Shown: in pieces, positions 50,653-61,287 of the stretch | How positions within the stretch are numbered: position 1 is the first letter of the stretch | How the letters are laid out: the number at the start of each line of letters is the position of its first letter | DNA from: Bradyrhizobium lablabi | Lineage (GTDB): Bacteria > Pseudomonadota > Alphaproteobacteria > Rhizobiales > Xanthobacteraceae | NCBI RefSeq assembly: GCF_018131005.1 | Contig: NZ_JAFCJK010000006.1 | Span: 1 to 64,000, forward strand | Direction of reading: 5' to 3' | DNA: 64,000 bases | Position numbers and translations under genes: made by a program | The notes under the pieces: model-generated | The model's input: only the letters and a program-made list of their open reading frames with translations | What the model was told of the DNA's origin: nothing | Database searches by the model: none

Positions 50653-51537
50653 ATGACCGCCCGCATCATCGATGGAAAACTCATCGCCGCCGAGCTCCGC
50701 GCCCGCGTTGCCGCCGAGGTCGCCCGCGTCAAGCGCGATCACCAGCTTACGCCCGGGCTCGCGGTGGTGTTGGTCGGCAATGATCCCGCGAGCGAAGTCT
50801 ACGTCCGCAGCAAGCATACGCAGACGCAGGCCGCCGGCATGGCCTCGTTCGAGCACAAGTTGACGGCGGATGTCTCGCAGGCCGATCTGTTGGCTCTGAT
50901 CGCGCGGCTCAACCGCGATCCGCTGGTTCATGGCATCCTGGTTCAGCTCCCGCTGCCGAAGACGCTCCACACCGAAACCATCATCAACGCGATCGATCCG
51001 GCCAAGGATGTTGATGGCCTGCATCCGAACAATGCCGGACGGCTGGCCGGTGGCTTTGCCGCGCTGTCGCCCTGCACGCCGCTCGGCTGCATCATCCTGA
51101 CCAAGAGCGTGCATGGCTCAATCGAGGGCATGAATGCGATTGTGATCGGCCGCTCCAATCTCGTCGGCCGTCCGCTGGTGCAGCTGTTGTTGAACGAGAA
51201 CGCAACGGTGACGATCGCGCATTCGCGCTCGCGTGATCTGCCGAAACTCTGCGCACAGGCAGATCTGGTCTATGCCGCGGTCGGCAAGCCGCAGATGGTG
51301 CGCGGCGACTGGCTGAAGCCCGGCGCGACCGTGATCGATGTCGGTATCAACCGCATCCCGGTGCCGGGCGGAAAGCCCAAGCTCGTCGGCGACGTCGCCT
51401 TCCAGGAGGCGGTCGACGTCGCTGGCGCGATCACGCCGGTGCCCGGTGGCGTTGGCCAGATGACGGTGGCATGCCTGCTGGTGAATACGCTGCGCGCGGC
51501 CTGCGCGATCCACGGCCTGCCGGCGCCGGGGGTGTGA
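50653..51537 (+). CDS. folD: Methylenetetrahydrofolate dehydrogenase / cyclohydrolase
   Basis: FolD oxidises 5,10-methylene-THF to methenyl-THF with NADP+ and then hydrolyses it to 10-formyl-THF, feeding purine and formyl-methionine synthesis. The 294-residue protein shows the catalytic YVRSKHTQTQAAG (Tyr and Lys), QLPLPK, DVDGLHPNNAG and the Rossmann GRSNLVGRPL, plus the C-terminal PVPGGVGQMTVACLL. The length is normal. It starts two bases after the DUF167 stop. Confidence 0.96.
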   Translation: MTARIIDGKLIAAELRARVAAEVARVKRDHQLTPGLAVVLVGNDPASEVYVRSKHTQTQAAGMASFEHKLTADVSQADLLALIARLNRDPLVHGILVQLPLPKTLHTETIINAIDPAKDVDGLHPNNAGRLAGGFAALSPCTPLGCIILTKSVHGSIEGMNAIVIGRSNLVGRPLVQLLLNENATVTIAHSRSRDLPKLCAQADLVYAAVGKPQMVRGDWLKPGATVIDVGINRIPVPGGKPKLVGDVAFQEAVDVAGAITPVPGGVGQMTVACLLVNTLRAACAIHGLPAPGV

Positions 51538-51615
51538 TCTGCGCCCTCTTTCGGGGAGAGAGGTTGCGGTGAGGAGCTCTCACTCAACCGCTGACCGTTG
51601 AGGGATCTCCGTCCC

Positions 51616-52146
51616 TTATTTCTTCTTCGCGCGCTCGATCCCTTCCAGAATCAGGTTGCATGCTTCGCCCGCATCGCCCCAGCGCAGCACCTTCACCCAT
51701 TTGCCCTTCTCGAGATCCTTGTAGTGCTCGAAGAAGTGCTGGATCTGCTGCAGCGTGATGTCGGGGAGGTCGCTATAGTTCTTCACCTTGTCGTAGCGCT
51801 GGGTCAGCTTTGACGTCGGTACCGCGATGATCTTTTCGTCGCCGCCGGCCTCGTCCTCCATCAGCAGCACGCCGACCGGACGAACGCTCACCACCGCGCC
51901 AGGTACGATCGCGCGGGTATTGATGATCAGCACGTCGCAGGGGTCGCCGTCGCCGGAGAGCGTGTGCGGGATGAAGCCGTAATTGCCGGGATAGCGCATC
52001 GGCGTGTAGAGGAAGCGGTCCACCACGAGCGTGCCGGCTTCCTTGTCCATCTCATATTTGATCGGCTCGCCGCCCACGGGCACTTCGATGATGACGTTGA
52101 CGTCGTGGGGCGGATTCTTTCCGGTCGATATGGCGTCGATACGCAT
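51616..52146 (-). CDS. ppa: Inorganic pyrophosphatase (family I)
   Basis: The enzyme hydrolyses pyrophosphate in the cytoplasm with Mg2+ and drives biosynthetic reactions forward. The 176-residue protein has EVPVGGEPIKYEMDKEAG (the substrate-binding loop), RYPGNYGFIPHTL and the metal-binding signature GDGDPCDVLI with three Asp. These are the full catalytic set, and the length matches bacterial family I enzymes. The ATG at 52146 is where homology begins (MRIDAISTG); upstream in-frame sequence to 52422 has none. Confidence 0.96.
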   Translation of the reverse strand: MRIDAISTGKNPPHDVNVIIEVPVGGEPIKYEMDKEAGTLVVDRFLYTPMRYPGNYGFIPHTLSGDGDPCDVLIINTRAIVPGAVVSVRPVGVLLMEDEAGGDEKIIAVPTSKLTQRYDKVKNYSDLPDITLQQIQHFFEHYKDLEKGKWVKVLRWGDAGEACNLILEGIERAKKK

Positions 52147-52309
52147 GGATTGCTCCGCGTGGCCTCGTAGGTGAAACGATGTGAGTTTTTTGTTCTGGCG
52201 CTGTCGCAGCGCGAAGCGGCACATGGTCCAGGCTTGAGCCCGGGCCGACCGGCGTGCGACATGCTCAGGCTGGTTTAGCCTTGCTGCATGTGCGAGAGAA
52301 GCAGGATTT

Positions 52310-52819
52310 TCAGTTGGACCAGGCGAAAGCGACCTTGTCGAGCGACTTCGGCCCGAAACGCTCCGACGAACGCGCCACCATCCGGCCGCCAAGCGCCCGG
52401 TAAAACTCGGTTGCCGCCTCATTGTCGGAGAGCGCCCAGATCACCATGCTCTTCAGCCCGCTCTGCATCAGGTCGCGCCGCGCGGCGGCGAACAGACGAC
52501 GGCCGAATCCGAGGCCCTGGAATTCCGGCCGCAGGTACAGTTCGTAGATTTCGCCTTCAAAGTGCAGGCTGCGGGCGCGATTGCGCCCGTAATTGGCGTA
52601 GCCCGCGATCTTGTCGCCGAACACCAGCACGCTGACGCGGCTGCCCTTGCGAATCGCGCTGTCCCACCATTGCGGGCCGCGGCGGTTGATCAGCTTTTCC
52701 AACTCTGCACCGGGGATGATGCCCTGATAGGCGGAGCGCCAAGCCTCGTCATGCGTAGACGCCACCGCGGCTGCATCCGCAGCTTTGGCCGGCCGGACCT
52801 CGATCAGGGTTGTGCTCAT
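52310..52819 (-). CDS. GNAT family N-acetyltransferase
   Basis: The 169-residue enzyme has the acetyl-CoA-binding loop RPEFQGLGFGRRLFAAA and the preceding strand IYELYL, with an N-terminal substrate lobe beginning VRPAKAADAAAVASTHDEAW. GNAT enzymes transfer acetyl groups from acetyl-CoA to amines; the acceptor here is unknown. It starts at ATG 52819 (MSTTLIEV); a start at 52855 would add 12 residues. It follows in the minus direction, upstream of ppa, with a 163-base gap that holds no gene. Confidence 0.88.
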   Translation of the reverse strand: MSTTLIEVRPAKAADAAAVASTHDEAWRSAYQGIIPGAELEKLINRRGPQWWDSAIRKGSRVSVLVFGDKIAGYANYGRNRARSLHFEGEIYELYLRPEFQGLGFGRRLFAAARRDLMQSGLKSMVIWALSDNEAATEFYRALGGRMVARSSERFGPKSLDKVAFAWSN

Positions 52820-53075
52820 GGGTGCAATCAAAGCAAGTCGGACGCCCGCCTTCAAGGTCCATCGTTAATTATCGGTTAATCTGTGGATTTTTTGCATCAG
52901 TGATGTGGTCACTTGTACCGAAAAAGGACAAGAGGGCCGCCTCGCGCGGCGACTGGCATGCCTCCGGCCGCTTTGTGACAGTGCCGCTGTCGCAAGAAAA
53001 TTCAGCCGCATTGATTCGCCATGGTTATTCTTGCTGGGAATTCAATCGCAGAGCGGTCGCGCCTCGGGGGCACTG

Positions 53076-53972
53076 ATGTATTCGGCGAGAATTGTAGTCG
53101 CGGTGGCTGTTCTCGCGATAGCTGGCTTGCGGACTGCGCCGGCGCAGCCCGCTCTCGGCGCGCGGGACTTGGGGGAGGAGCCGGACCGGCGCCAGCAATG
53201 GCTGGTGCCATCGTCCGATCCCGCCATATCGGCGCACGCTCTGCTGTTTCGGCCCGCAGGCGAGGGCCCGTTTCCGCTCGCCGTGATTGCGCATGCTTCG
53301 ACGCAGAACGTGCTGCACCGGGCGCAAATGCCGCAGCCGGAATATCGCGCGCTCGCCCACTGGCTGGTTGCGCGCGGCTTTGCGGTGTTGGTGCCGGAAC
53401 GGCTGGGGCATGCCGCGACCGGCGGCAAATATGTCGAGGATCAGGGCGGCTGCGACGAGGCGGATTATTTCCGCGCCGGGCGTGCCACCGCCGACGAGAT
53501 CGCCCTTGCCATGGACTATCTGCGCCAGCAGGCCTTCATCCGGCGGGATGGCACTGTGATTGTTGGCCATTCCGCGGGCGGATGGGGTGCGGTGGCGCTC
53601 GCAGGCGAAAACCCACGCGGCGTATCGCGCATCATCGTGTTCGCGGCCGGGCGCGGTGGCCGCGCCAATGATTTTCCAAACCAGATCTGCGCCCCGCACA
53701 CGCTGATTGCGTCCGCCGCCGAATTCGGTGCGCACGCCGGCATCCCCGTGACCTGGCTGGTTGCGGCCAATGACAGTTATTATGCGCCGGCGTTTTCCCG
53801 CCGACTCGCGGATGCCTTCGCCAAGATCGGCGGAAAAGTGGATTTCCGCGTGCTTCCGGCCTATGGCAGCGAGGGGCACTGGCTGCCGGAAACGGAGAAC
53901 GGCGTGAGATTGGCGGCACCCGAGCTCTCGCGCGCGCTGACGCCGCATCCGGTGGTGAGCGGAAAGCGATGA
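53076..53972 (+). CDS. Exported alpha/beta hydrolase (dienelactone-hydrolase-like)
   Basis: The 298-residue protein has a signal peptide (IVVAVAVLAIAGLRTAPAQP) and an alpha/beta-hydrolase fold with the nucleophile elbow VIVGHSAGGWGAVA (Ser), a likely Asp in WLVAANDSYY and a His in YGSEGHWLPE. It therefore has a complete triad and should act in the periplasm on an ester or lactone. The start at 53076 places the signal peptide at the N-terminus; the frame upstream to 52905 is noncoding-like. It overlaps the next frame by four bases (ATGA). Confidence 0.8.
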   Translation: MYSARIVVAVAVLAIAGLRTAPAQPALGARDLGEEPDRRQQWLVPSSDPAISAHALLFRPAGEGPFPLAVIAHASTQNVLHRAQMPQPEYRALAHWLVARGFAVLVPERLGHAATGGKYVEDQGGCDEADYFRAGRATADEIALAMDYLRQQAFIRRDGTVIVGHSAGGWGAVALAGENPRGVSRIIVFAAGRGGRANDFPNQICAPHTLIASAAEFGAHAGIPVTWLVAANDSYYAPAFSRRLADAFAKIGGKVDFRVLPAYGSEGHWLPETENGVRLAAPELSRALTPHPVVSGKR

Positions 53973-54106
53973 TCCCGTATTTCCTAGTCAAATATTTCCA
54001 TGTGCTCAGCGCCGTCGTGATTCTGGGCGCCGATACCGGGACCGCCTTCGTCAAGCTGATGACCTGTGATCGTGCCGTTGTTCGTCACCATGCAGATGCT
54101 GAATAG
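53969..54106 (+). pseudogene. Truncated DUF2269 membrane protein
   Basis: The ATG overlaps the hydrolase stop (ATGA) and opens MIPYFLVKYFHVLSAVVIL followed by GADTGTAFVKLMTCDR, a match to the start of DUF2269 membrane proteins. The frame ends in TAG after only 45 codons, while intact members run to about 150 residues with four helices. So only the first helix remains. The coupled start suggests that the full gene was once the second of a two-gene unit. Confidence 0.6.
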
Positions 54107-54109
54107 CCG

Positions 54110-54517
54110 ATGACACCTTGGCCTGACGATGATGTGATCCTCTACGATGGCGTCTGCATCTTCTGCTCGCGCTGGGTCCGCTTCGTCATCGCCCGCGATA
54201 CCTCCAGGCGCTTCCGTTTCACGCCGATCCAGTCGGACTACGGCGCGCGGCTGGCAAAGGCGTTTGGCATCGATCCAAACGATCCCGATACGAATGCGGT
54301 CGTCCACGACGGTGTCGCCTACATGAAATCCGATGCGGCGCTGACGGTGCTGAGCCTTCTCCCCGGATGGAGGTGGACGCGCATGCTGTTCGCTGTGCCA
54401 AAACCGCTGCGCGACGCGGTCTACAGCCTGATCGCGCACAACCGGTATCGACTCTTCGGGAAGTACGAGACGTGCTTCGTGCCGGATGCGGAGATGCGGG
54501 GGAGGGTGATGGAGTAG
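54110..54517 (+). CDS. Thiol-disulfide oxidoreductase DCC family protein (DUF393)
   Basis: The 135-residue protein begins with the DCC hallmark ILYDGVCIFCSRWVRFVIARD (DxxC..C, thioredoxin-like redox pair) and continues with RFRFTPIQSDYGARLAKAFG. DUF393 proteins share a thioredoxin fold with the CxxC in a short N-terminal loop, so a redox role is likely but unproven. It begins three bases after the end of the truncated DUF2269 frame at ATG 54110. Confidence 0.88.
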   Translation: MTPWPDDDVILYDGVCIFCSRWVRFVIARDTSRRFRFTPIQSDYGARLAKAFGIDPNDPDTNAVVHDGVAYMKSDAALTVLSLLPGWRWTRMLFAVPKPLRDAVYSLIAHNRYRLFGKYETCFVPDAEMRGRVME

Positions 54518-54522
54518 GCCCG

Positions 54523-54636
54523 CGTCATTGCGAAGAGCTCGCGACAAATTGCAAAGCACTTTTGCGCTGGAGCGACGAAGCAATCCATGCTTCAGCAAGC
54601 AGAGAGATGGATTGCTTCGCTACGCTCGCAATGACG
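54523..54636. repeat. Dispersed palindromic repeat (GTCATTGCGAG type)
   Basis: The left part carries CGTCATTGCGA and AGCGACGAAGCAATCCAT. The right part is ATGGATTGCTTCGCTACG and CTCGCAATGACG, the reverse complement with an insert in the left arm. Arms with CGTCATTGCGAG...GAAGCAATCC are a frequent intergenic repeat in Bradyrhizobium and relatives. It lies between two convergent genes and may also stop transcription there. Confidence 0.75.
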
Positions 54637-54642
54637 TCGCGA

Positions 54643-55887
54643 TTACTTCCTCAACGAACCAGCCAGCACTTCCTTCGCCGCCCTCTCCCCGGAATCCCTT
54701 GCTCCGTGCGCCGTCGAGAAAAAGTGCGGCGAGGTCGCTTCGCCTGCGAAGAACAGCCGTCCATCCACCGGCGCCGCCAGCACCGCGCGCTTGCCGGCGT
54801 GGCCGGGCAGCGCGTGCGAATAGGAGCCGCGGGCGAACGGGTCGTGCGCCCAGCGCGATTCCGTCAGCGGCTTCAGCTTGCGGCGGAAGTCATTGCCGAG
54901 GAAGGAGACGATCTCGTCGATACTATGCGCGGCGAGCGCGCCGTCGCCGGCGTCTTCGAGCTGCCGGGCGAAGCGGCCGCCGAAGAAGCCTTCGATACAG
55001 GGCTGGCCGAACGGGCGGATGTGATAGGTGCCCATCTCGGTGCGCATGGTGGCACCACGCAGGTTGCCGTCCTTCGGCAGCGCCTCCGGCTCATCGAGCG
55101 CCAGCGTCACCTTGTCGGCGAGGCCGAGCGGCAGGCCGCGCGCTGCGTCGACCTTGTCTGATCGCGCGGGGTGAAAGCGGATCGCCTCGGTGGCGATCAG
55201 ATCTGTCGGCACGGTCACGATCACCCTGTCCGCCTCGATCGTGCCGCGCGAGCTCTCGATGCGGACGCGCTTGCCGGAGTGATCGATCAGCCTGACGTCG
55301 CAGTTCAGCGCGACCGGAATCTGGGTGGCGTAGGCCGCGATCAGCGCGCCGTAGCCGCGCCGCACCCGCCAATTGAGGTTGGTATCCTCATAGGCATCGA
55401 AGTCGAGGATCGAGACCTGGTCGAGCTCGCAGCCGTTCACATAGGTCGATATCGCGTCGATCATCGGGTTCCAGCGATTGCCGGGCTCGAGATAGAGATT
55501 GGCGGGACCGTCCTTGCCCGATTGCGCGGCGTCTTCGATGCGATCATAGAATTCGTCGAGCGCGCGGACAAAATCATCGCGCTCGACCTGCGGAAATGCC
55601 TTGCCGTAGGCGCGCTCGCGCCACGGCGGCAAGGTTTTGTCGAGCTCGAAATTCAGTCGCTCGGCGATGGGGACAAACGTGTTCTGGTCGGCTGAATGCA
55701 GCCAGCCGCAGCCGACATCGAACACGACGTCGGGCGCAGCCTTGATCGTATGCGCGCGCCCGCCGACGCGATCGCGGGCTTCAAGCACCAGGATTGAAAG
55801 GCCGGAATGCTTCAGCGTGTTCGCGGCGCCGAGCCCCGCGGCGCCTGCGCCGATGATGGCAACGTCGACTGTGGAGGGGAGGGGCAT
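54643..55887 (-). CDS. FAD-dependent amine oxidase
   Basis: The 414-residue flavoprotein has an N-terminal dinucleotide-binding site (VDVAIIGAGAAGLGAANTL, then ILVLEARDRVGGRAHTI). The C-terminal FAD contact LFFAGEATSPHFFSTAHGA is the signature of the monoamine oxidase/phytoene-desaturase superfamily. It oxidises an amine with oxygen, or a related substrate; the exact target is unknown. There is no signal peptide. The ATG at 55887 (MPLPSTVD) is preferred; a TTG at 55890 also fits. Dispersed repeats flank the gene on both sides. Confidence 0.85.
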   Translation of the reverse strand: MPLPSTVDVAIIGAGAAGLGAANTLKHSGLSILVLEARDRVGGRAHTIKAAPDVVFDVGCGWLHSADQNTFVPIAERLNFELDKTLPPWRERAYGKAFPQVERDDFVRALDEFYDRIEDAAQSGKDGPANLYLEPGNRWNPMIDAISTYVNGCELDQVSILDFDAYEDTNLNWRVRRGYGALIAAYATQIPVALNCDVRLIDHSGKRVRIESSRGTIEADRVIVTVPTDLIATEAIRFHPARSDKVDAARGLPLGLADKVTLALDEPEALPKDGNLRGATMRTEMGTYHIRPFGQPCIEGFFGGRFARQLEDAGDGALAAHSIDEIVSFLGNDFRRKLKPLTESRWAHDPFARGSYSHALPGHAGKRAVLAAPVDGRLFFAGEATSPHFFSTAHGARDSGERAAKEVLAGSLRK

Positions 55888-55893
55888 CAAAGA

Positions 55894-55982
55894 GCGAATG
55901 GTGAGTGGCGAATGGCGAACAGGGTATCGGAAAGCCCCCGATACGCAACGTCCCTATTCGCTACTCCCCATTCGCCATTCGC
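55894..55982. repeat. Long inverted repeat between typA and the amine oxidase
   Basis: GCGAATGG and GTGGCGAATGGCGAA on the left pair with TTCGCCATTCGC and its neighbours on the right. A nested TATCGG/CCGATA stem lies within. It extends to within six bases of the typA stop and the oxidase start. Such GCGAATGGCGAA palindromes occur as dispersed elements in Bradyrhizobium. It may also terminate typA. Confidence 0.65.
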
Positions 55983-55987
55983 GGCCC

Positions 55988-57814
<1,827 letters not shown>

Positions 57815-57948
57815 GGCTCTTCTTCTGGTCGTGCAAGGTCCTGAGCGCGATCTCGCCGGACATCCGGGACCGGCCGTTCGCTCATGCGGCCCCTTCGGGG
57901 CTCGAATCACGCTCATACCTAAGAAATTTGACGGGGACGCATCGCCCC

Positions 57949-57977
57949 AAAAAGGAAGCCCGGTCAGCGGACCGGGC
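57949..57977 (-). terminator. Intrinsic terminator for the Crp-family gene
   Basis: On the minus strand, GCCCGGTC, a 4-base loop and GACCGGGC are followed by a CTTCC spacer and TTTTT. It lies 114 bases after the regulator stop and 135 bases before the typA start. It should separate the two transcription units, so typA has its own promoter between the terminator and 57814. Confidence 0.7.
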
Positions 57978-58090
57978 ACCTCGCGCGCTGCGCCGCAATA
58001 TAGTCAGAAAACGCCAAAAAACAATGGTTTATTGGCGGTGGGCCGATGGATTTTCAGAGCGGAAAACGGAGTTATGCGGAAGAGGTGGGA

Positions 58091-58856
58091 CTAACACGCC
58101 TCAGATGCCTCGCTCGGGTAGACCCCTCGCAACACCTCCTCGAAATGATTCCTCACCGCCTCGTTGCACAGGCAGGCGCGCCGTCGCAAAGCCTCCACGT
58201 CGCGCACCACGATCGAGCCGCGACGCGTTTCCAGCACGCCCTCTGCCTTGAAGTTCTGGATCACCCGGCTGGTATAGCTGCGGCCGACGCCGAGCAGTGT
58301 CGAGAGCTGCTCATGGGTCAGCGGGACCACCCCATCGCCATTGGTGCGCTCCATCGCCGAGATGATCCACTTTGCGGCGCGCTGTTCGATCGAGTGGATC
58401 GCGTTGCAGGCGGTCGACTGGAAAATCTGTGCCAGCATGCAGTCGGCATAACGTGCGAAGATGTTGCGCACCGACTGCGACTTGATTTTCGTGGCGTCCA
58501 GTTTGCTGACGGGAAGCCGGGCGAACGGCCCGCCGAACTTGACGGTGATGCGGGTATAGGCCGGCAGGAAGCCCTGGCTCACGATGCCGCCGACCGCGCC
58601 CTCGCGGCCGACCAGGATCGTCTCCACGTCGCGCCCGTCCTCGTTGGGGACCATGTAGGAGACGAGACTCGGCCCACATGGAAAATGCACGGTCTCGACA
58701 TCGTCACCGGGGTTGTAGAGCAGATCATTGGCCTGCGCGTTCACCAGCGAGAGGTATGGCGCAATCAGGCTGTAGTCTGCGGCGTTCAGCCGGCGCAGTA
58801 GGTTGTTGAAGGGCCGGTCATTCGCCCCGGCCAAATCGGTCCGTTTCGTGCTCATT
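58091..58856 (-). CDS. Crp/Fnr-family transcription regulator
   Basis: The 254-residue protein has a cyclic-nucleotide-binding-type beta-roll (YNPGDDVETVHFPCGPSLVS, then ILVGREGAVGGIV) and a C-terminal winged HTH (LTHEQLSTLLGVGRSYTSRV, then LETRRGSIVVRD). It lacks the N-terminal Cys cluster of oxygen-sensing Fnr. Its cAMP-contact RxS motif is not clear, so the ligand is open. FixK-like function is possible in this group, but the spacing of Cys residues (PC, DC, AC, CLC) does not match known sensors. The ATG at 58856 is preferred over in-frame sequence to 59032. Confidence 0.83.
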
Positions 58857-59058
58857 GGAAATTCCCATCTCCCAACTCCGACAATAATCAAAATGTTCCG
58901 AATTTTATGTGCACTAGTGAACAGACGGCGCCGGTCGCGATGTGGTGGTTTCGCGCTGGGAACAACCGGCGCGCTCGTCTGAGGTGCCGGTCGCGGGCCA
59001 CCTGACCGGATCGGATCCGGACTGTCATCCATCCCTAGAGAACGGACTCTGGCGAGCC

Positions 59059-59436
59059 ATGGAACCCGCCTTCTGTGACGGCGTGCCCGGCGATGTTCTG
59101 ATCGTCGAGGACGACCCGATCATCGCACTCGATTTCGAAGACACGATCCTCGGCTTTGGCGTGAAGACGGTGCGGACTGCCGCCAGCGTGGCGCGTGCGC
59201 TCGAGATGATTGCCGAACGCGTGCCGGATTTCGCGCTGCTCGACGTCGGCCTCATTCGCGGAGAGAAGACGTTTGCGATCGCCGAGCGGCTCGATGTGCT
59301 GAACGTGGCCTACATATTCGTCACCGGTTACGGCGCGGATGTACTGCTGCCAACGGCGCTCGCCTGTAAGCCTCGGCTGACAAAACCCTGCTCGAGCGAA
59401 GCGCTCGAAGCTGCGTTGAAGCGCCGGACGACCTGA
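59059..59436 (+). CDS. Single-domain response regulator receiver
   Basis: The 125-residue product is a CheY-like receiver: acidic pair VEDDPI at the start, phospho-acceptor Asp in FALLDVGLI, the Thr/Ser position in YIFVTGYG, and the conserved Lys in PRLTKPCSS. It has no output domain, so it acts through a partner, likely a hybrid kinase not encoded here. The start at 59059 (MEPAFCDG) gives a normal receiver; upstream in-frame sequence to 58942 is not conserved in character. It is divergent from the Crp-family gene, with about 200 bases between them. Confidence 0.82.
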   Translation: MEPAFCDGVPGDVLIVEDDPIIALDFEDTILGFGVKTVRTAASVARALEMIAERVPDFALLDVGLIRGEKTFAIAERLDVLNVAYIFVTGYGADVLLPTALACKPRLTKPCSSEALEAALKRRTT

Positions 59437-59453
59437 GCCTCACCTCCACACGG

Positions 59454-59485
59454 GCGCGAGACGAGCCTCGCGCGGGGGCGCTTTT
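59454..59485 (+). terminator. Possible terminator after the receiver gene
   Basis: GCGCGAG, a 6-base loop and CTCGCGC form a 7-bp stem followed, after a GGGGGCGC spacer, by TTTT. The position 18 bases after the stop suits a terminator, but the gap to the T-run is long, so the call is weak. Confidence 0.35.
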
Positions 59486-59551
59486 GTCAGATACTATTCA
59501 CCGGCCGGCCTTCCCCCCTCGCGGCTGAGGGGAGAAGTCGCCTGCGTCCAC

Positions 59552-61111
59552 TCACACCGGTTTCGGATCGAGCGTGGTCGACCACAGCGCGACATCGGCG
59601 CGGTCGCGCAGCGTCACGGTCATCTGGCCGCTGGCGCCGTCGATCTTGACGTGGCCGAAGAACTGCATTCCGGCCGACGGCGGCAGGTTCTGGTTCTCAA
59701 GGCCGGGCGCCTTGATGAACTTCACCTCGGGCCCGAAAGTGTTGTCGAGCTCGTTCGGACCGAAGGTGCCGGCATGAAGAGGACCGGAGACGAATTCCCA
59801 GAACGGATCGAACTCCTGGAATTGTGCCTTGTTCGGATTGTAATAATGCGCGGCGGCGTAGTGCACGTCGGCGGTCAGCCACACCGTGTTGACGACTCCT
59901 GATGTCTTGATGAAGCGCAGAATGTCGGCGATCTCGAGCTCGCGGCCGCGCGGCGGTCCGTCGCCCTGTGCAAACGCTTCGGAGCCCTTCTTGTTGGGGG
60001 CATCGTCATAGACGATGATCGAGAGCGGCATGTCGGAGGCGATCACCTTCCAGGTTGCACGCGAGTTGAGCAGAGCGCGCTTCAGCCAGGCGAGCTGGTC
60101 CGGCCCGATGAAGTGGGCATCAGGGCCGTAGGTCGTCTGCAGGTTCGGACCATTTGGTCCGCGGTAGCTGCGCTCGTCGAGCATGAACACGTCGAGGTGC
60201 GGACCGTAGCTCAGCGTGCGATAGACCCGGCCGGGCTCGACGATGCTCTCGCGCATCGGATACATCTCGTGGAAGGCGCGGGCAGCGCGCGCCGCGAGCA
60301 GCGTGATGTCGCGCTCCTTGTAGGACGCGGGCAATTGCTTCGACAGCGACCAGTTGTTGGTCACCTCGTGGTCGTCCCATTGCACGAAGATCGGCACCTC
60401 GGCGTTGAATGCGCGCAGATTCTCGTCGAGCATGTTGTATTTGTGCGCGGCGCGAAACTCGTCGAGCGTCTCGGCGACCTTCGCCTTCTCCGGGATCGTG
60501 AGGTTCTTCCAGATCTTGCCGTCCGGCTGCTTCTGCTCCGCGGTGATGACGCCGTCGGCATAGATCGTATCGCCGGAATGCAGGAAGAAATCCGGCTTGT
60601 GCTTCTTCATGGCGGAGAAGGTGAACATGCCGCCGTCATCGGGATTGATACCCCAACCCTGGCCGGCGACGTCGCCGCCCCAGACGAAGCTGACATCGCG
60701 ACGGTCGCTCGGCGCGGTGCGGAAGCGGCCGACCACGGGCTCGCCGACAACGTCGATATGGGAGAGGTCGCGGAATCGGACCCGATAAAAGATGTCCTGG
60801 CCGGAGGGCAGGTTCTCCAGCAGCATTTTGGCGGTGAAGTCGCTTTCCGGGAGCGCCGCGATCGGCGGCAGGGTGCGGGCGTCCTTGAAGGATTCCGTGG
60901 TCGCGACCTCGACCATCATCTGCGACGGCCGATCGGCGCGGGCCCAGACCACGCCGCCATCGACGCCGACGTCGCCGGACTGCACGCCGTGGGTGATCAC
61001 CGGCCGGTCGGCGGCGCGAGACAGATAGGGCATTGCGAGCACGCCGGCCCCGGTCGCGGCCGCGGTGGACAGGAAGCGTCGTCGAGTGAATTTGCGCGAA
61101 AACCGGGTCAT
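59552..61111 (-). CDS. phoD: PhoD-family alkaline phosphatase with Tat signal
   Basis: The 519-residue protein starts MTRFSRKFTRRRFLSTAAATG, a twin-arginine (RRRFL) signal that sends folded proteins to the periplasm. The metal-site region contains VSFVWGGDVAGQGWGI, FLHSGDTIYADG and VQWDDHEVTNNWSL, and the later WLKRALLNSRATWKVIASDM, all PhoD-type. It also has the DERSYRGPNGPN segment of the family. It hydrolyses phosphate mono- and diesters with Ca and Fe. The ATG at 61111 gives the Tat signal directly, which decides the start. Confidence 0.9.
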   Translation of the reverse strand: MTRFSRKFTRRRFLSTAAATGAGVLAMPYLSRAADRPVITHGVQSGDVGVDGGVVWARADRPSQMMVEVATTESFKDARTLPPIAALPESDFTAKMLLENLPSGQDIFYRVRFRDLSHIDVVGEPVVGRFRTAPSDRRDVSFVWGGDVAGQGWGINPDDGGMFTFSAMKKHKPDFFLHSGDTIYADGVITAEQKQPDGKIWKNLTIPEKAKVAETLDEFRAAHKYNMLDENLRAFNAEVPIFVQWDDHEVTNNWSLSKQLPASYKERDITLLAARAARAFHEMYPMRESIVEPGRVYRTLSYGPHLDVFMLDERSYRGPNGPNLQTTYGPDAHFIGPDQLAWLKRALLNSRATWKVIASDMPLSIIVYDDAPNKKGSEAFAQGDGPPRGRELEIADILRFIKTSGVVNTVWLTADVHYAAAHYYNPNKAQFQEFDPFWEFVSGPLHAGTFGPNELDNTFGPEVKFIKAPGLENQNLPPSAGMQFFGHVKIDGASGQMTVTLRDRADVALWSTTLDPKPV

Positions 61112-61287
61112 TGGAGCCTCCTGCAACCCCGCAGCGCGACAATGCACCGCGATCGCGCCAAGACCTAGAAAAATTCCATGACGGGCGGATTACAGCGGAC
61201 CGGTAGCATTGGCCTCATGGGTGAGAGCGAAGGTGCATCCGCGAAGGAGCCGCGCTCCCGCCGTGAGTGATCGGAAAACCAGGGACG

